Positions 45,863-55,117 are shown, counted from the stretch's first letter. The stretch: DNA of 64,000 nt from Hyphomonadaceae bacterium (GCA_013001295.1 JABDMW010000046.1:62001-126000), one strand, 5' to 3'. The notes: a model not told the origin generated them from the sequence alone. Translations and numbers: made by a program.

Positions 45863-45882
45863 GGATATTAGGGATTGAAGAC

Positions 45883-46755
45883 ATGCCGGACAAACGCCGT
45901 AAAGCACCTGAAAAAATACAATCGATTTATTTCCATGTGCATTTGGTCTCTGACTCAACCGGCGAAACACTGGTTGCGACATCGCACGCATCATGCGCTC
46001 AATTTCCCCATGGTATCCCGGTGCAACATTTACATGCACTGGTGCGCTCAGAAGCCCAATTGGAGCGATCACTGGAATCGATCTCTGATTATCCCGGTAT
46101 CGTGTTTTATACGCTTGTGAACACAGAGCACCGACGATTACTGGAAGAGCGGTGCGCGAAACTGAATATTCCGGCTGTGTCTATCCTGGATCCCGCATTG
46201 GCCTCTTTGGGAAGGTATCTCGGCGCACCGATGAGTAGTGAAATCGGCGCACAACGGACGATGAATGAAGAATATTTCTCGCGGATAAGTGCGCTTGATT
46301 TTGCGATGGCTCATGATGACGGCAAAAATATTGAAGGGCTGTCAACGGCGGACATTATTTTGATCGGGATCAGCCGAACATCGAAAACACCGACCTGTAT
46401 TTATTTGGCAAATCGTGGATTTAGAACAGGTAATATCCCGCTTGTACCCGGCACCAACCTGCCTCCTGACGTGCTGACATATAAAAAGCCTTTTATTGTC
46501 GGGCTTGTTTCATCTCCGGACCGTATCGTCGAAATACGTAAACAACGTCTTTCTGGTCTCGGGCAGGACAGAACCACGCCTTATGTCAGCAAAGAACAGG
46601 TGCGCGAGGAGATGTTGATGGCCAAACGGTTGTTTGCAAAAAACCGTTGGCCGGTTGTGGATACAACCCGTCGCTCTATCGAGGAATCTGCAGCGCGGAT
46701 TATTAATTTGTATCAAGATTTTACGGAGAGAAATCACGGGGTAGGGTCATCATGA
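45883..46755 (+). CDS. ppsR: Kinase-pyrophosphorylase of the DUF299/PpsR family
   Basis: About 290 aa. HVHLVSDSTGETL near the N-terminus and the P-loop-like GISRTSKTPTCIYLANRG (about residue 165) define the family. It switches PEP synthetase or pyruvate phosphate dikinase on and off by ADP-dependent phosphorylation and phosphate-dependent dephosphorylation. I chose the ATG at 45883; a GTG at 45838 would put the coding region over a DnaA box. It overlaps maf by 4 bp. Which of the two target enzymes it controls is not shown here. Confidence 0.93.
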   Translation: MPDKRRKAPEKIQSIYFHVHLVSDSTGETLVATSHASCAQFPHGIPVQHLHALVRSEAQLERSLESISDYPGIVFYTLVNTEHRRLLEERCAKLNIPAVSILDPALASLGRYLGAPMSSEIGAQRTMNEEYFSRISALDFAMAHDDGKNIEGLSTADIILIGISRTSKTPTCIYLANRGFRTGNIPLVPGTNLPPDVLTYKKPFIVGLVSSPDRIVEIRKQRLSGLGQDRTTPYVSKEQVREEMLMAKRLFAKNRWPVVDTTRRSIEESAARIINLYQDFTERNHGVGSS

Positions 46756-47351
46756 CCAAACCAACTTTGGTTCTCGCGTCCAAAAGCGCTATACGCCGCC
46801 AAATCCTGGATGGAGCGGGTTTGTCCTATGAAGTACGGGCCGGCCAAACGGATGAAGGTGCGCTCAAACGGAAATTTTTGATTTCCGGCGCTCCTTTAAC
46901 AGAGCTGCCCCTGGTTCTCGCGACAGCGAAAGCGATGGAAGTGACGGCGACAGCTGATGAAATCCTGATTGGTGCAGACCAAATTATGGAAATGGACGGC
47001 AAGCTGTTTGATAAACCTGCAAACATGGCTGAGGCCCGTCAACGCCTGTTGGATATGCGCGGTAAAGAACACCGTTTGATTGGTGCCGTGGTCACGGTTC
47101 GCGATAATAAACAGATTTGGCATCACACAAGTACAACACGGTTGAAAGTGCGGCAGTTTTCTGAAAAGTTCCTCGATACATATCTCGAGCTGGAGGGCGA
47201 AGAGATTTTGTACTGTGTTGGGGGATATAAATTTGAGGGTCGTGGCGCGCAATTGTTTGAACATGTCGAAGGCGATTTTTTTTCTATCCTCGGATTGTCA
47301 CTTCTACCATTGTTGGCCCATTTGCGTGATATCGGCGCGGTTATGTCATGA
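46752..47351 (+). CDS. maf: Maf-like nucleotide pyrophosphatase
   Basis: This 199-aa house-cleaning enzyme hydrolyses modified or canonical nucleoside triphosphates to monophosphates. LVLASKSAIRRQILDGAGL and ILIGADQIMEMDG are the Maf signatures. The subclass (YhdE dTTPase/UTPase or YceF type) cannot be decided by eye. It overlaps ppsR and aroE by 4 bp each, so it sits in a coupled operon. Confidence 0.92.
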   Translation: MTKPTLVLASKSAIRRQILDGAGLSYEVRAGQTDEGALKRKFLISGAPLTELPLVLATAKAMEVTATADEILIGADQIMEMDGKLFDKPANMAEARQRLLDMRGKEHRLIGAVVTVRDNKQIWHHTSTTRLKVRQFSEKFLDTYLELEGEEILYCVGGYKFEGRGAQLFEHVEGDFFSILGLSLLPLLAHLRDIGAVMS

Positions 47352-48262
47352 CTGAACCCGCACCGGCTAAACCGATTTCCCTGCCTGATGATGAGCGGAC
47401 ACCCCGGGCGCCTTCAAAACCCTATGCAAAAATCGCGGGGGTGTGCGGGTGGCCAATCCACCACTCTTTATCACCTCTTATTCAAAACTTTTGGCTTCAA
47501 AAAATGGGGATCAAGGGCGCATATACCATGTTTGCCGTTCATCCTGAAGAGGCGGTCTACGCGTTCAAATCTCTAAAACGAACAACGATCTGCGGTCTGA
47601 ATGTCACGATTCCCTTAAAAGGAAAGGCGTTTGAAGCAGCCGACGAAGTGACGCCGGACGCACAGAAACTGGGGGTTTGTAATATACTTTATCGACGCGG
47701 CGACAAGTTGATCGGGCACAATACGGATATGGAAGGCTTTGCCGGACCGTTATTGCAACGTGTTGGTCATAATTATGTTCTCAACAATACAGTCACGGTC
47801 ATTGGGGCTGGCGGCGCTGCCCGTGCGGTCATTGGCGCTTTACTGGCCATCGGCGCACCAGAGATTCGCCTGATCAACCGCACCGATGAACGAGCGGAAC
47901 TTCTAGCGCAAAATGTCAATGTTCCAAGCTTGTATGCGGTACCATGGCGACGGATGAAAGATGCGATTTATGGCAGTGGCTTGGTGGTCAATGCGTCGGC
48001 CGCCGGTATGAAAGGCATGCCACCCCTTAAACTCGATCTTGAGTATTTGGCTCCTGAAGGGTGGGTTTATGACCTTGTCTACACGCCGCAAAACACCCTG
48101 CTTTTAAAAAAGGCCAGAAAACTCGGGTTTAACACCATTGGCGGACTGGACATGCTCATCGCTCAAGCACGTCCGTCGTTTAAACTTTTTTATGAACAAC
48201 TGCCGCCCCATGATCTCGATCCGCGAGAATTGATCATTCAGCACCTTAAGGCAAAGAAATGA
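47348..48262 (+). CDS. aroE: Shikimate dehydrogenase
   Basis: This 304-aa enzyme reduces 3-dehydroshikimate with NADPH in aromatic amino acid synthesis. CGWPIHHSLSPLIQNFWL binds shikimate, NVTIPLKG contains the catalytic Lys, and VIGAGGAARAVIGALL is the nucleotide loop. About 28 extra N-terminal residues precede the usual start region. It overlaps maf and coaE by 4 bp. Confidence 0.95.
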   Translation: MTEPAPAKPISLPDDERTPRAPSKPYAKIAGVCGWPIHHSLSPLIQNFWLQKMGIKGAYTMFAVHPEEAVYAFKSLKRTTICGLNVTIPLKGKAFEAADEVTPDAQKLGVCNILYRRGDKLIGHNTDMEGFAGPLLQRVGHNYVLNNTVTVIGAGGAARAVIGALLAIGAPEIRLINRTDERAELLAQNVNVPSLYAVPWRRMKDAIYGSGLVVNASAAGMKGMPPLKLDLEYLAPEGWVYDLVYTPQNTLLLKKARKLGFNTIGGLDMLIAQARPSFKLFYEQLPPHDLDPRELIIQHLKAKK

Positions 48263-48849
48263 TCATTGTTGGTCTTACGGGCTCAATAGGCATGGGGAAA
48301 ACCACGACCTCACGCATGTTTGCAGACGCGGGCGCAGCCGTGTTCGATGCGGACGCTTGTGTGCATGACCTTTATGCCAAGGGAGGTAAGGCGGTGCCAA
48401 TTATTCGGGCCGTCTTTCCGGACGCTATTGTGGATGACGCCGTTGATCGTAAGATTTTATCAAAGCATCTGCAAAACGACCCTTTGCATATCCAGGTCCT
48501 CGAGAGTTTTATTCACCCGCTGGTCGGGGAGGCCCGCGCCGGGGCAGTAGCGGCAGCCCGTGCCCAGGGCAAAAAAATAATAGTCTTTGATGTCCCGCTC
48601 TTGTTTGAAACCGGTGGTGACAAAAAAGTCGATAAGATAGTCGTGGTTAGCGCAAGTGCAGATGTACAGCGCAAACGTGTCATGTCGCGACCTGGTATGA
48701 CCAAAGAAAAGTTCAAGATGATTCTGTCGCGACAAACACCGGACGCGGAAAAAAGAAAACGCGCCGATTATATTGTTGAGACGGATAAAGGTCTGGATTT
48801 TGCACGACAGCAAGTGCAAAATATCATCAAAGATCTCGGGGGAGTTTAG
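48259..48849 (+). CDS. coaE: Dephospho-CoA kinase
   Basis: This 196-aa kinase performs the last step of coenzyme A synthesis. The P-loop reads GLTGSIGMGKTT, with FDADACVHDLY and VFDVPLLFETGGDKKVD following. Length and motifs are standard. It overlaps aroE by 4 bp and lies 2 bp before dnaQ. Confidence 0.96.
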   Translation: MIIVGLTGSIGMGKTTTSRMFADAGAAVFDADACVHDLYAKGGKAVPIIRAVFPDAIVDDAVDRKILSKHLQNDPLHIQVLESFIHPLVGEARAGAVAAARAQGKKIIVFDVPLLFETGGDKKVDKIVVVSASADVQRKRVMSRPGMTKEKFKMILSRQTPDAEKRKRADYIVETDKGLDFARQQVQNIIKDLGGV

Positions 48850-48851
48850 GA

Positions 48852-49544
48852 ATGTCCGGTGTACGGGAAATCGCATTTGATACGGAAACGACGGGCTTTG
48901 ATGCCCGCGGCGATGACCGCCTTACCGAAATCGGGTGCGTCGAATTAATCGATTTTCTCCCCACCGGCAATACCTACCACACCTATGTAGACCCGCAGCG
49001 GGAGCTTTCCGCCAAGGTCACTGAAATTACCGGATTGACGACGGAGTTTCTCAAGGGAAAACCGTTGTTTGACGATATTGCACAAGATTTCATGGACTTT
49101 GTCGGCGACAGTCCGCTGATCGCGCACAATGCCAGTTTTGACCGCGGCTTTATCAATGCCGGGCTCGAGCGTGCCGGTTTTACGCCCTATCCTGGAAAAA
49201 GGTTCATCGACACCTTGATGATTGCACGGCAGAAATTCCCGGGCGCCAGCAATACCCTCGATGCTTTGTGTAAACGGTTCGATATTTCGCTGGCAACCCG
49301 GACGACGCACGGGGCCCTGGTTGATGCGGAGCTGTTGGCCAAAGTCTATCTTGAGCTCAATGGCGGCCGGGCACGCAACCTCGATTTCAAAATGGAACAG
49401 ACCAGCGTCACGGTCACCACGGCCCGGGCCCGTCCACGCCCCGCACCGCTCGATAGTCTGATCACCGACGAAGAGCGCGTCGCTCACGATAAATTCGTCG
49501 CCGAGAAACTTGGCGATAATGCAATCTGGAAACGGTATTCTTGA
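48852..49544 (+). CDS. dnaQ: DNA polymerase III epsilon subunit
   Basis: This 230-aa proofreading 3'-5' exonuclease of the replicase has Exo I (AFDTETTGFD, metal Asp and Glu), Exo II (IAHNASFDRGF) and Exo III (HGALVDAELLAKVYL). The C-terminal tail binds the polymerase subunit. It is the last gene of the ppsR-maf-aroE-coaE-dnaQ operon. Confidence 0.96.
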   Translation: MSGVREIAFDTETTGFDARGDDRLTEIGCVELIDFLPTGNTYHTYVDPQRELSAKVTEITGLTTEFLKGKPLFDDIAQDFMDFVGDSPLIAHNASFDRGFINAGLERAGFTPYPGKRFIDTLMIARQKFPGASNTLDALCKRFDISLATRTTHGALVDAELLAKVYLELNGGRARNLDFKMEQTSVTVTTARARPRPAPLDSLITDEERVAHDKFVAEKLGDNAIWKRYS

Positions 49545-49688
49545 GGGCACTTTGGGGGCATTGCAGACATTAGAAGAAACTTACCTAACGACTTACTTTG
49601 ACAGAAAGCGGTCCTAAGAACGCATCCCGTATCGTTAATTGGTGGGTTTGAACGTTGTAGGCCACTCAAGAAAGGTCGGGATCCGCAC

Positions 49689-50009
49689 TCACGCATTCCA
49701 GTCATAGGTCAAAGGCGCTTCCCGAAAAGCAAAACGATCAATATGGCGTTCGATCGCACCTTTTAGACCCTCTTTCTGACCTTGGGCGCTCGCCTCAATT
49801 TGACAGAAAAGAGCCGTATCATCGGCCACAAACGTAACGATAGCTTGATCCGGCCAATCAGCTCCGCGGGCATCTTTAGGGAAGATAACGGTCCCTTTGT
49901 TCGCGTCAAATTCGACTGTCAGATTATGCGCCCAATGCTTGCAGACTTGCTGCAAGTATTTGCTGGCATGTGCTGTTGGGACTTTTGCTTCTGTTTTATA
50001 AATTGTCAT
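49689..50009 (-). CDS. DUF2218 domain protein
   Basis: This 106-aa protein begins with TEAKVPTAHASKYLQQVCKHWAHN and contains a DUF2218-like core ending with IERHIDRFAFREAPLTYDW. The function is unknown; some members occur near iron or siderophore genes. It starts 3 bp after the FAD monooxygenase gene and ends the eight-gene catabolic operon, which may hint at a supporting role. Confidence 0.85.
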   Translation of the reverse strand: MTIYKTEAKVPTAHASKYLQQVCKHWAHNLTVEFDANKGTVIFPKDARGADWPDQAIVTFVADDTALFCQIEASAQGQKEGLKGAIERHIDRFAFREAPLTYDWNA

Positions 50010-50012
50010 AAT

Positions 50013-51161
50013 TTAAATAGGCTTGGCAACAACGCCGATGCTTTCTGCCGTTGCTTCGCTGTTATCGACTAGAGGTCCTTTGCCGAGCTGACCATAGCAG
50101 ATGGCGAGGCTTTTCTTGACGATATAATCACAGCGTTCAAAACGCCTGTCGCGATAGCTTTTAAAAGCTTCAATAGGACTTGAAGCTTTGGTGAGTTCAT
50201 CAGCTAAAACGAGCGCGTCTTCAATCGCAAGTCCTGCGCCCTGACCTAAATGCGGCGTTGTTGCGTGAACAGCGTCGCCTAATAATCCCACGCGCCCTTT
50301 GTGCCAATCGCCCTCGACCATCAACCATTCCAGTGGCCGATAGACGACGCCGTCATTATCGGTAACATCATCGGCATAGTGATGAAGCTTAGGGCAGGCC
50401 ATGGCAAGACGATCTTTCATTTCCTGTGCAAGTGTAGATTTTTTAAAATGAGGTTTCCCGGGTTCTGCAGTTGTGACGTACATGTAAATTTTTTCTTCGG
50501 ACATAGGTACGAGCCCAACACCAATCCGGCCATTATAAACATGCAGACCTTCCATGTCTTTTGGACGATCAAAATTGTAGCGCCAGACCGATTGTCCTGT
50601 AAATTCCGGACCGGGAATATCCGGGAAAAGTGTGCTGCGAGTTTGTGAATATACACCGTCAGCTCCAATCACGAGATCAAAGCGTCCTTCGCTACCATCG
50701 CTGAAGGTCACATCAACATAATCACCTGTGTCGTTGATGGTTGTTGCCGTTAGGCCCAGCCGAATAGTTGCTCCGGACTTTTCTGCACTTTCGGCCAGTA
50801 CTTTTTGCAAAGCAGGGCGGGCAATGCCGGCATTGGCCGGATATCCTTCAACGAGCGGCGGGAGCGGTATTTTGGCGACTTCCATACCGTTTGGGGCAAA
50901 TATTTTAACATGGTCAAAACCGTAGCCTGCATCGATATAATCGTCGATGACGCCAAGTTCATACATAGCGCGAATAACGTTATTTTGCTGAATAATCCCA
51001 ACCCCGTAGACCGTCCATTCAGGATCTTTTTCAATCATCTCGACGTCATACCCCTTTTTACGGAGAGCAATGCCGGCCGATAATCCGCCAATGCCTGCGC
51101 CTATAACTAAAACTTTCCAAGGGTTACCTTCACCTTGAAAGGAGGGTTCATTGATCGTCAT
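50013..51161 (-). CDS. FAD-dependent aromatic monooxygenase
   Basis: This 382-aa group A flavoprotein hydroxylase has the GxGxxG motif VIGAGIGGLSAGIALRKKG (from residue 19), the DG motif VIGADGVYSQTRS, and GLLGDAVHATTPHLGQGAGLAIEDA (GD motif). It should use NAD(P)H and O2 to hydroxylate a phenolic ring. The family includes salicylate, hydroxybenzoate and related hydroxylases; the substrate here is unknown. It is in the catabolic operon 15 bp after the FAH gene. Confidence 0.93.
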   Translation of the reverse strand: MTINEPSFQGEGNPWKVLVIGAGIGGLSAGIALRKKGYDVEMIEKDPEWTVYGVGIIQQNNVIRAMYELGVIDDYIDAGYGFDHVKIFAPNGMEVAKIPLPPLVEGYPANAGIARPALQKVLAESAEKSGATIRLGLTATTINDTGDYVDVTFSDGSEGRFDLVIGADGVYSQTRSTLFPDIPGPEFTGQSVWRYNFDRPKDMEGLHVYNGRIGVGLVPMSEEKIYMYVTTAEPGKPHFKKSTLAQEMKDRLAMACPKLHHYADDVTDNDGVVYRPLEWLMVEGDWHKGRVGLLGDAVHATTPHLGQGAGLAIEDALVLADELTKASSPIEAFKSYRDRRFERCDYIVKKSLAICYGQLGKGPLVDNSEATAESIGVVAKPI

Positions 51162-51176
51162 ATCGTCTATCCTTAC

Positions 51177-52151
51177 CTAGTTTTGCTTAACTTGCTGATC
51201 GATCGCGCCAAACAAAGGTGCATCTGTTTGACTGCGCGCTTCCATGCGAACACGGTCACCAAAAGACATAAAGGGCGTCCGGATTTCACCGAACTCAATC
51301 ATGTCTATGGCACGACGTTCTGAGATGCAGGACGAACCGACCTCGGCATAGTTTTTATTCGAAACTGTGCCTGAACCAATTATCGTTCCAGCAACAAGAT
51401 CGCGTGTCTTGGCAGCGTGTGCTATGATTTCATGAAATCCATATTCCATCTCATGACCTTGTGCCTCACCAAATCGTTTGTCGTTCCAGTCGACTCGGAG
51501 CGGAAGATGAACCCGCCCGTCTTGCCATGCTTCACCCAGTTCGTCGGGTGTTAAGGCCACGCCGGCCATGCTACAGGGCGGTTTGGCTTGGACGAACCCG
51601 AACCCGGTTTTCATTTCGGCTGGACCAAAATTTCGTAAGCTCCAATCATTAATTTGAACAACGAGCTTGATATGGTTCAGTGCGTTTTTTGCAGAAATAC
51701 CCATAGGGACAGCGTCAACGATGACACCAAACTCTCCTTCAAAGTCTATGCCGTCCGTTTCCGATGCAAAAGGTACCGTATCAGACGGGCCGTAGAAGCG
51801 ATCCGACAGCCCTTGATACATGAGTGGTTGTCCGGCATCTAAGGGCGGTAAGTTATAGGCCTGCTGCATAAGGTGACCGTGCTGAGGAAAGGCTGACCCG
51901 TCGAGCCATTGCCAAGATCGAGGTAACGGGGCAGATGCATGAGAACTGTCAAATGACTTTGCATCGTTCAGATCTCCCGCATTTAGATCATCCGCAAGAC
52001 GGCGCAATTGACTTTCAAGCGTCGCCCACTCTTCGATTGCAGTTAGAAGATTAGGCGCAATCGACTCCGCGCTGACGTAATGGCTGTTATCGGTTGAAAC
52101 AATGACGAGCGTGCCATCAGGCTTATCAGATTTTAGCGTAGCAAGTCTCAT
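51177..52151 (-). CDS. Fumarylacetoacetate hydrolase family protein
   Basis: About 324 aa. The FAH domain shows IDFEGEFGVIVD (metal Glu and Asp), KPPCSMAGVALTPDELG and GSGTVSNKN. Family members hydrolyse C-C bonds of diketo acids or hydrate and isomerise meta-cleavage products. I chose the ATG at 52151; the open frame runs further upstream but into the cupin gene. It is 16 bp after the cupin gene, consistent with a late ring-cleavage step. Confidence 0.92.
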   Translation of the reverse strand: MRLATLKSDKPDGTLVIVSTDNSHYVSAESIAPNLLTAIEEWATLESQLRRLADDLNAGDLNDAKSFDSSHASAPLPRSWQWLDGSAFPQHGHLMQQAYNLPPLDAGQPLMYQGLSDRFYGPSDTVPFASETDGIDFEGEFGVIVDAVPMGISAKNALNHIKLVVQINDWSLRNFGPAEMKTGFGFVQAKPPCSMAGVALTPDELGEAWQDGRVHLPLRVDWNDKRFGEAQGHEMEYGFHEIIAHAAKTRDLVAGTIIGSGTVSNKNYAEVGSSCISERRAIDMIEFGEIRTPFMSFGDRVRMEARSQTDAPLFGAIDQQVKQN

Positions 52152-52167
52152 GGGCAGGCCCGTAGGG

Positions 52168-52734
52168 TTAAGCAAGTTCGGGGGAAAATTTACCGTCAAT
52201 AAGAATGAAAGCGATCCGGCAATCTTGATCAGAGCGATTGGCCCAACCGTGATTTGTGCCCCGCTGAATAATAATGTCGCCTGCTTTGCAGAGTGTTTCA
52301 CCTTCATCCATAATCAAAACGATTTCACCCGACAGAACGATGCCGTAATCAATGGTTTCCGTTTTGTGCATGTGTGCGTGACGTTCACTATTTCCGCCAT
52401 CCGCGACTGCGTCGCCGGCCCCGATTTCTTCGAAGTGGGCAATACGCTCTTCCGCTGACATCGTTTCAAAACTGGCATCATCTGGCGGGATATCCAAGAC
52501 CCGAATGCGCGTTCCATTAGCAGGAGGTGCCAGAACAATTTTATCCTCAGGCGGCTCACCGCTTGCAGGATCGATAGGTGCAGGCGTGGCTGTCGTATTC
52601 CAAACCTCGTAAAACATAGGGCCTGTTCCGCCTCCAATCCGTTGAACGCGGGGTGGAGGGCTATCTTCAAGTATTATGGCTTTGCCTTCAGAATTATGGC
52701 CAGTCACAATTCGGCGAAACGGGGCTTCAGTCAT
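52168..52734 (-). CDS. Cupin domain protein
   Basis: This 188-aa single-domain cupin has motif 1 HAHMHKTETIDYGIVLSGE (two His and a Glu as metal ligands) and motif 2 GDIIIQRGTNHGWANRS (third His). Residues 1-110 add a unique N-terminal half. It could be a dioxygenase, isomerase or sensor; no specific activity can be read. It is tightly packed between the P450 and FAH genes. Confidence 0.9.
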   Translation of the reverse strand: MTEAPFRRIVTGHNSEGKAIILEDSPPPRVQRIGGGTGPMFYEVWNTTATPAPIDPASGEPPEDKIVLAPPANGTRIRVLDIPPDDASFETMSAEERIAHFEEIGAGDAVADGGNSERHAHMHKTETIDYGIVLSGEIVLIMDEGETLCKAGDIIIQRGTNHGWANRSDQDCRIAFILIDGKFSPELA

Positions 52735-52735
52735 T

Positions 52736-53953
52736 CTACTCTCCTATTTTCTCTATTTTCACAGGCAGGCTTTCGATAGAGCACAATGTGTTGTTCAACC
52801 GTATTACGGGAGCGCCCACCGCCGTAATCCGTGATATTTTTTCGCGCATCGCAGATAGTAATGCGTCTGCCTCCATACGCGCAACCATCTGGCCTAGGCA
52901 GACGTGAATTCCGTGACCAAAGCCAACATGTCCTGATGCATTGCGGGTAACAGAAAAGTCATTTGGGTTTTCCCATCGACGTTCGTCTCGGTTAGCGGCA
53001 GCCAAAAACGTAAGAACTTTAGAGCCTTCAGGAATTTCTACATTAGCGAGTGTCGTGTCTTGCGCTGCCGTCCGGAAAAAAGTCTGGACTGTTGAACGCC
53101 ACCGAAGACCTTCATTGAACGCTCGGCGTGTAGAACTTTGGTCTGTACCCATCTTTTCCCATTCATCAGGAAATTGAGTGAAAGCGTACATCAAGTTTGA
53201 AACACCGTTTACCGTTGTATCAACACCGGCTGATAACAAAGATCGAACGAGTCGCTCTGCCTCCTGATGTGTGCAATCACCACGATCAGCTGATTGGAAC
53301 ACCGCTTCACCCCATCCATCCTTCTTCAAATTCTCGCGCTTGCAGGCCTGTGCAACCCATTCGCTAGCCTCGGCGGCGTCTGCCATGCCGTCTTCGAAAA
53401 TTTTATTACGCGGACCAAATGCATTGAAGACGATGGCCGCATAAGTCAGTAAGTGATGTCGACCTTCGTCCATAAGCCCAACAGCATCGGGGAACACCCG
53501 CATAGGAAATTCTTCGGCAAGGTCAATTACGGCGTCAAACTCATCCTTTTGGATTAATTCTGCGACTAATTCTTTGGCCTTTGTCCGCCATAGGTCTTCA
53601 AGCCCTTTTAAGACCGGCATCGCGACGATTCTATTCATTACATCGCGTGTTCGATTGTGCAGAGGTGGATCAGCTTCCAGCAAAAGCGATGGCGGCCTGA
53701 AGGGTTTTTCTTTAGAAAAATCAGCTAGCCCTACGCCGCGGCTGGAAACGAAAACGTCATGGTTTTTTAAAACCTGCGTGACTTCTTCATGTCGCGCCAC
53801 ACCATAAACGCCAATGGAGTCCAGCCAAAACACTGGTCCGACTTCACGAAGGCGTGGATGATGCGCAAAGGGGTCCGACAAAAACTCTTCCGAGAATGGA
53901 TCAATCTCGACCCTCGGTACATCCATAGGAATATGTGAAGCGAGTCCCTGCAT
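52736..53953 (-). CDS. Cytochrome P450 (CYP199-like)
   Basis: About 405 aa. The heme-binding loop FGHGIHVCLG has the thiolate Cys352; the I-helix motif AGVDTT and the ExxR motif EGLR are present. SSRGVGLADFSKEKPFRPPSLLLEADPP strongly recalls CYP199 enzymes, which O-demethylate para-methoxybenzoates. I chose the ATG at 53953, 2 bp after the hydrolase stop. Electron donors are not encoded adjacent. The CYP199 link is by recall, not alignment. Confidence 0.93.
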   Translation of the reverse strand: MQGLASHIPMDVPRVEIDPFSEEFLSDPFAHHPRLREVGPVFWLDSIGVYGVARHEEVTQVLKNHDVFVSSRGVGLADFSKEKPFRPPSLLLEADPPLHNRTRDVMNRIVAMPVLKGLEDLWRTKAKELVAELIQKDEFDAVIDLAEEFPMRVFPDAVGLMDEGRHHLLTYAAIVFNAFGPRNKIFEDGMADAAEASEWVAQACKRENLKKDGWGEAVFQSADRGDCTHQEAERLVRSLLSAGVDTTVNGVSNLMYAFTQFPDEWEKMGTDQSSTRRAFNEGLRWRSTVQTFFRTAAQDTTLANVEIPEGSKVLTFLAAANRDERRWENPNDFSVTRNASGHVGFGHGIHVCLGQMVARMEADALLSAMREKISRITAVGAPVIRLNNTLCSIESLPVKIEKIGE

Positions 53954-53955
53954 AT

Positions 53956-55116
53956 CTAAGCCGTGCGTCCGCCAAGCGTATCTGCAAACCAATCTGCGAT
54001 ATAATCGCGGCCGTAAGACATATTGTCAGCGCCGACATGTTCAATACCGCCCTCGCGAGGCGTGAAGATTTTAAGCTCAGGTTTGATGGAATTTGTCATC
54101 TGCTCAAAAGCCTGATGGGCATATTTGACATTGATTTGACGGTCATTTTCACCGTGTGTGATCAGGAACGGCATTTTGATTTTATCCATATGGCCGTTCA
54201 TATTCATGCCCTCGACTTTCTTGAAAAAGTCCTCTTTATCTGTCGCGCCGAATACCCAGTACACATGCTTCCAATAATGCGGCACAGGATTTTCGCCCTC
54301 ACGGTCAAGACGGCCGATTTGAACTTCGTGCCAATTATGATTGGCGCCCCAAACGGCGCCGGAGGCAAATCGAGGTTCATAAGCAGCAGCCCGCGCTGCA
54401 AAATGTCCACCCAGCGAAATACCGGTCACACCGATTCTCTTGGCGTCCACATCGTCGCGCGCAGCAAGATAGTCAAAGCAAGGCGAAGCCCATTCTTCGG
54501 AAAATGGTGTCGCAGGCAAACCATGCAGCCTCAGGGTTTCGCCGGTGCCGGGCTGGTCGATACATAATGTGGAAATGCCGCGTTTCGCCAAGGCCGTCGG
54601 CAACCAGCTCCAGAACAAAAGCTCTTTTGAACTGTCCAATCCGTTACAATATAGGACGCAGGGGGCTTCGCCTTCGACGCCCTGCGCGCGAGTAAACAAA
54701 CCCGGAATGATTGCGCCTTTATACGGTATCTCAACGCGTTCAATGTTCTCGCCGCTATATTTGACGTAATTCTTGAATGCGTCTTGGGCCTTTGCAAAGG
54801 TGGCGGCTTTACCAGGCTGTCCGGCGCCCTGCATGCGTTCAGCTGTCGTGTAATAGAGTGCCGCACGGCGCAACTTTTCTGCCGCTGAAAATTTGCGGCC
54901 GCGGTCTAAATCTTCGTTTGCGAGTTCAGACAAAGTTTCTGCCTTTCGGGCCCATTGTCTCATGAACTGTGGTGTGCCTGCATCGGCGCCTTCATCGGCC
55001 GCTCGCTTAATAGGTTCGCACATATCGACGATTTCGCCGAGCTCAGCGCCGCTGGCGACGGCGATGGCCACAGAAAGATTCCAAATATAATTTGGGAAAA
55101 ACTCGTACAGGGCCAT
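53956..55116 (-). CDS. Alpha/beta hydrolase, 2,6-dihydroxypseudooxynicotine hydrolase-like
   Basis: This 386-aa protein has a helical N-terminal cap domain of about 130 residues. The hydrolase core has the oxyanion region YCNGLDSSKEL, the nucleophile elbow GISLGGHFA, an Asp in THGENDRQI and a His near GIEHVGADN. The layout matches the FrsA/DHPON-hydrolase type that can cleave C-C bonds. Next to an extradiol dioxygenase, a meta-cleavage product hydrolase role is likely but inferred. It lies 1 bp after the dioxygenase gene and 2 bp before the P450 gene. Confidence 0.88.
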   Translation of the reverse strand: MALYEFFPNYIWNLSVAIAVASGAELGEIVDMCEPIKRAADEGADAGTPQFMRQWARKAETLSELANEDLDRGRKFSAAEKLRRAALYYTTAERMQGAGQPGKAATFAKAQDAFKNYVKYSGENIERVEIPYKGAIIPGLFTRAQGVEGEAPCVLYCNGLDSSKELLFWSWLPTALAKRGISTLCIDQPGTGETLRLHGLPATPFSEEWASPCFDYLAARDDVDAKRIGVTGISLGGHFAARAAAYEPRFASGAVWGANHNWHEVQIGRLDREGENPVPHYWKHVYWVFGATDKEDFFKKVEGMNMNGHMDKIKMPFLITHGENDRQINVKYAHQAFEQMTNSIKPELKIFTPREGGIEHVGADNMSYGRDYIADWFADTLGGRTA

Positions 55117-55117
55117 G

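Larger units (their letters stand above)
45466..45882. other. oriC: Putative chromosomal replication origin (oriC, Caulobacter Cori type)
   Basis: This is the longest gene-free stretch in the window (about 417 bp), very AT-rich, between divergent hemE and ppsR. In Caulobacter the origin lies between hemE and the DUF299 gene, the same flanking pair. It contains two perfect DnaA boxes (45698-45706 and 45765-45773), a one-mismatch box (45854-45862), two weaker GGATAA/TTATCC boxes (45575-45583 and 45710-45718), a perfect CtrA site (45559-45573), one GANTC methylation site (45742-45746), and AT-rich runs at about 45490-45525 and 45655-45720 that could unwind. No ORF of note lies inside. Confidence 0.87.

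Noticed and set aside
49545-49688. Search for a tRNA or attachment site at the housekeeping-catabolic junction
   Set aside because: No cloverleaf, TTCGA loop pattern or direct repeat was seen, so an integrase-type island cannot be supported.
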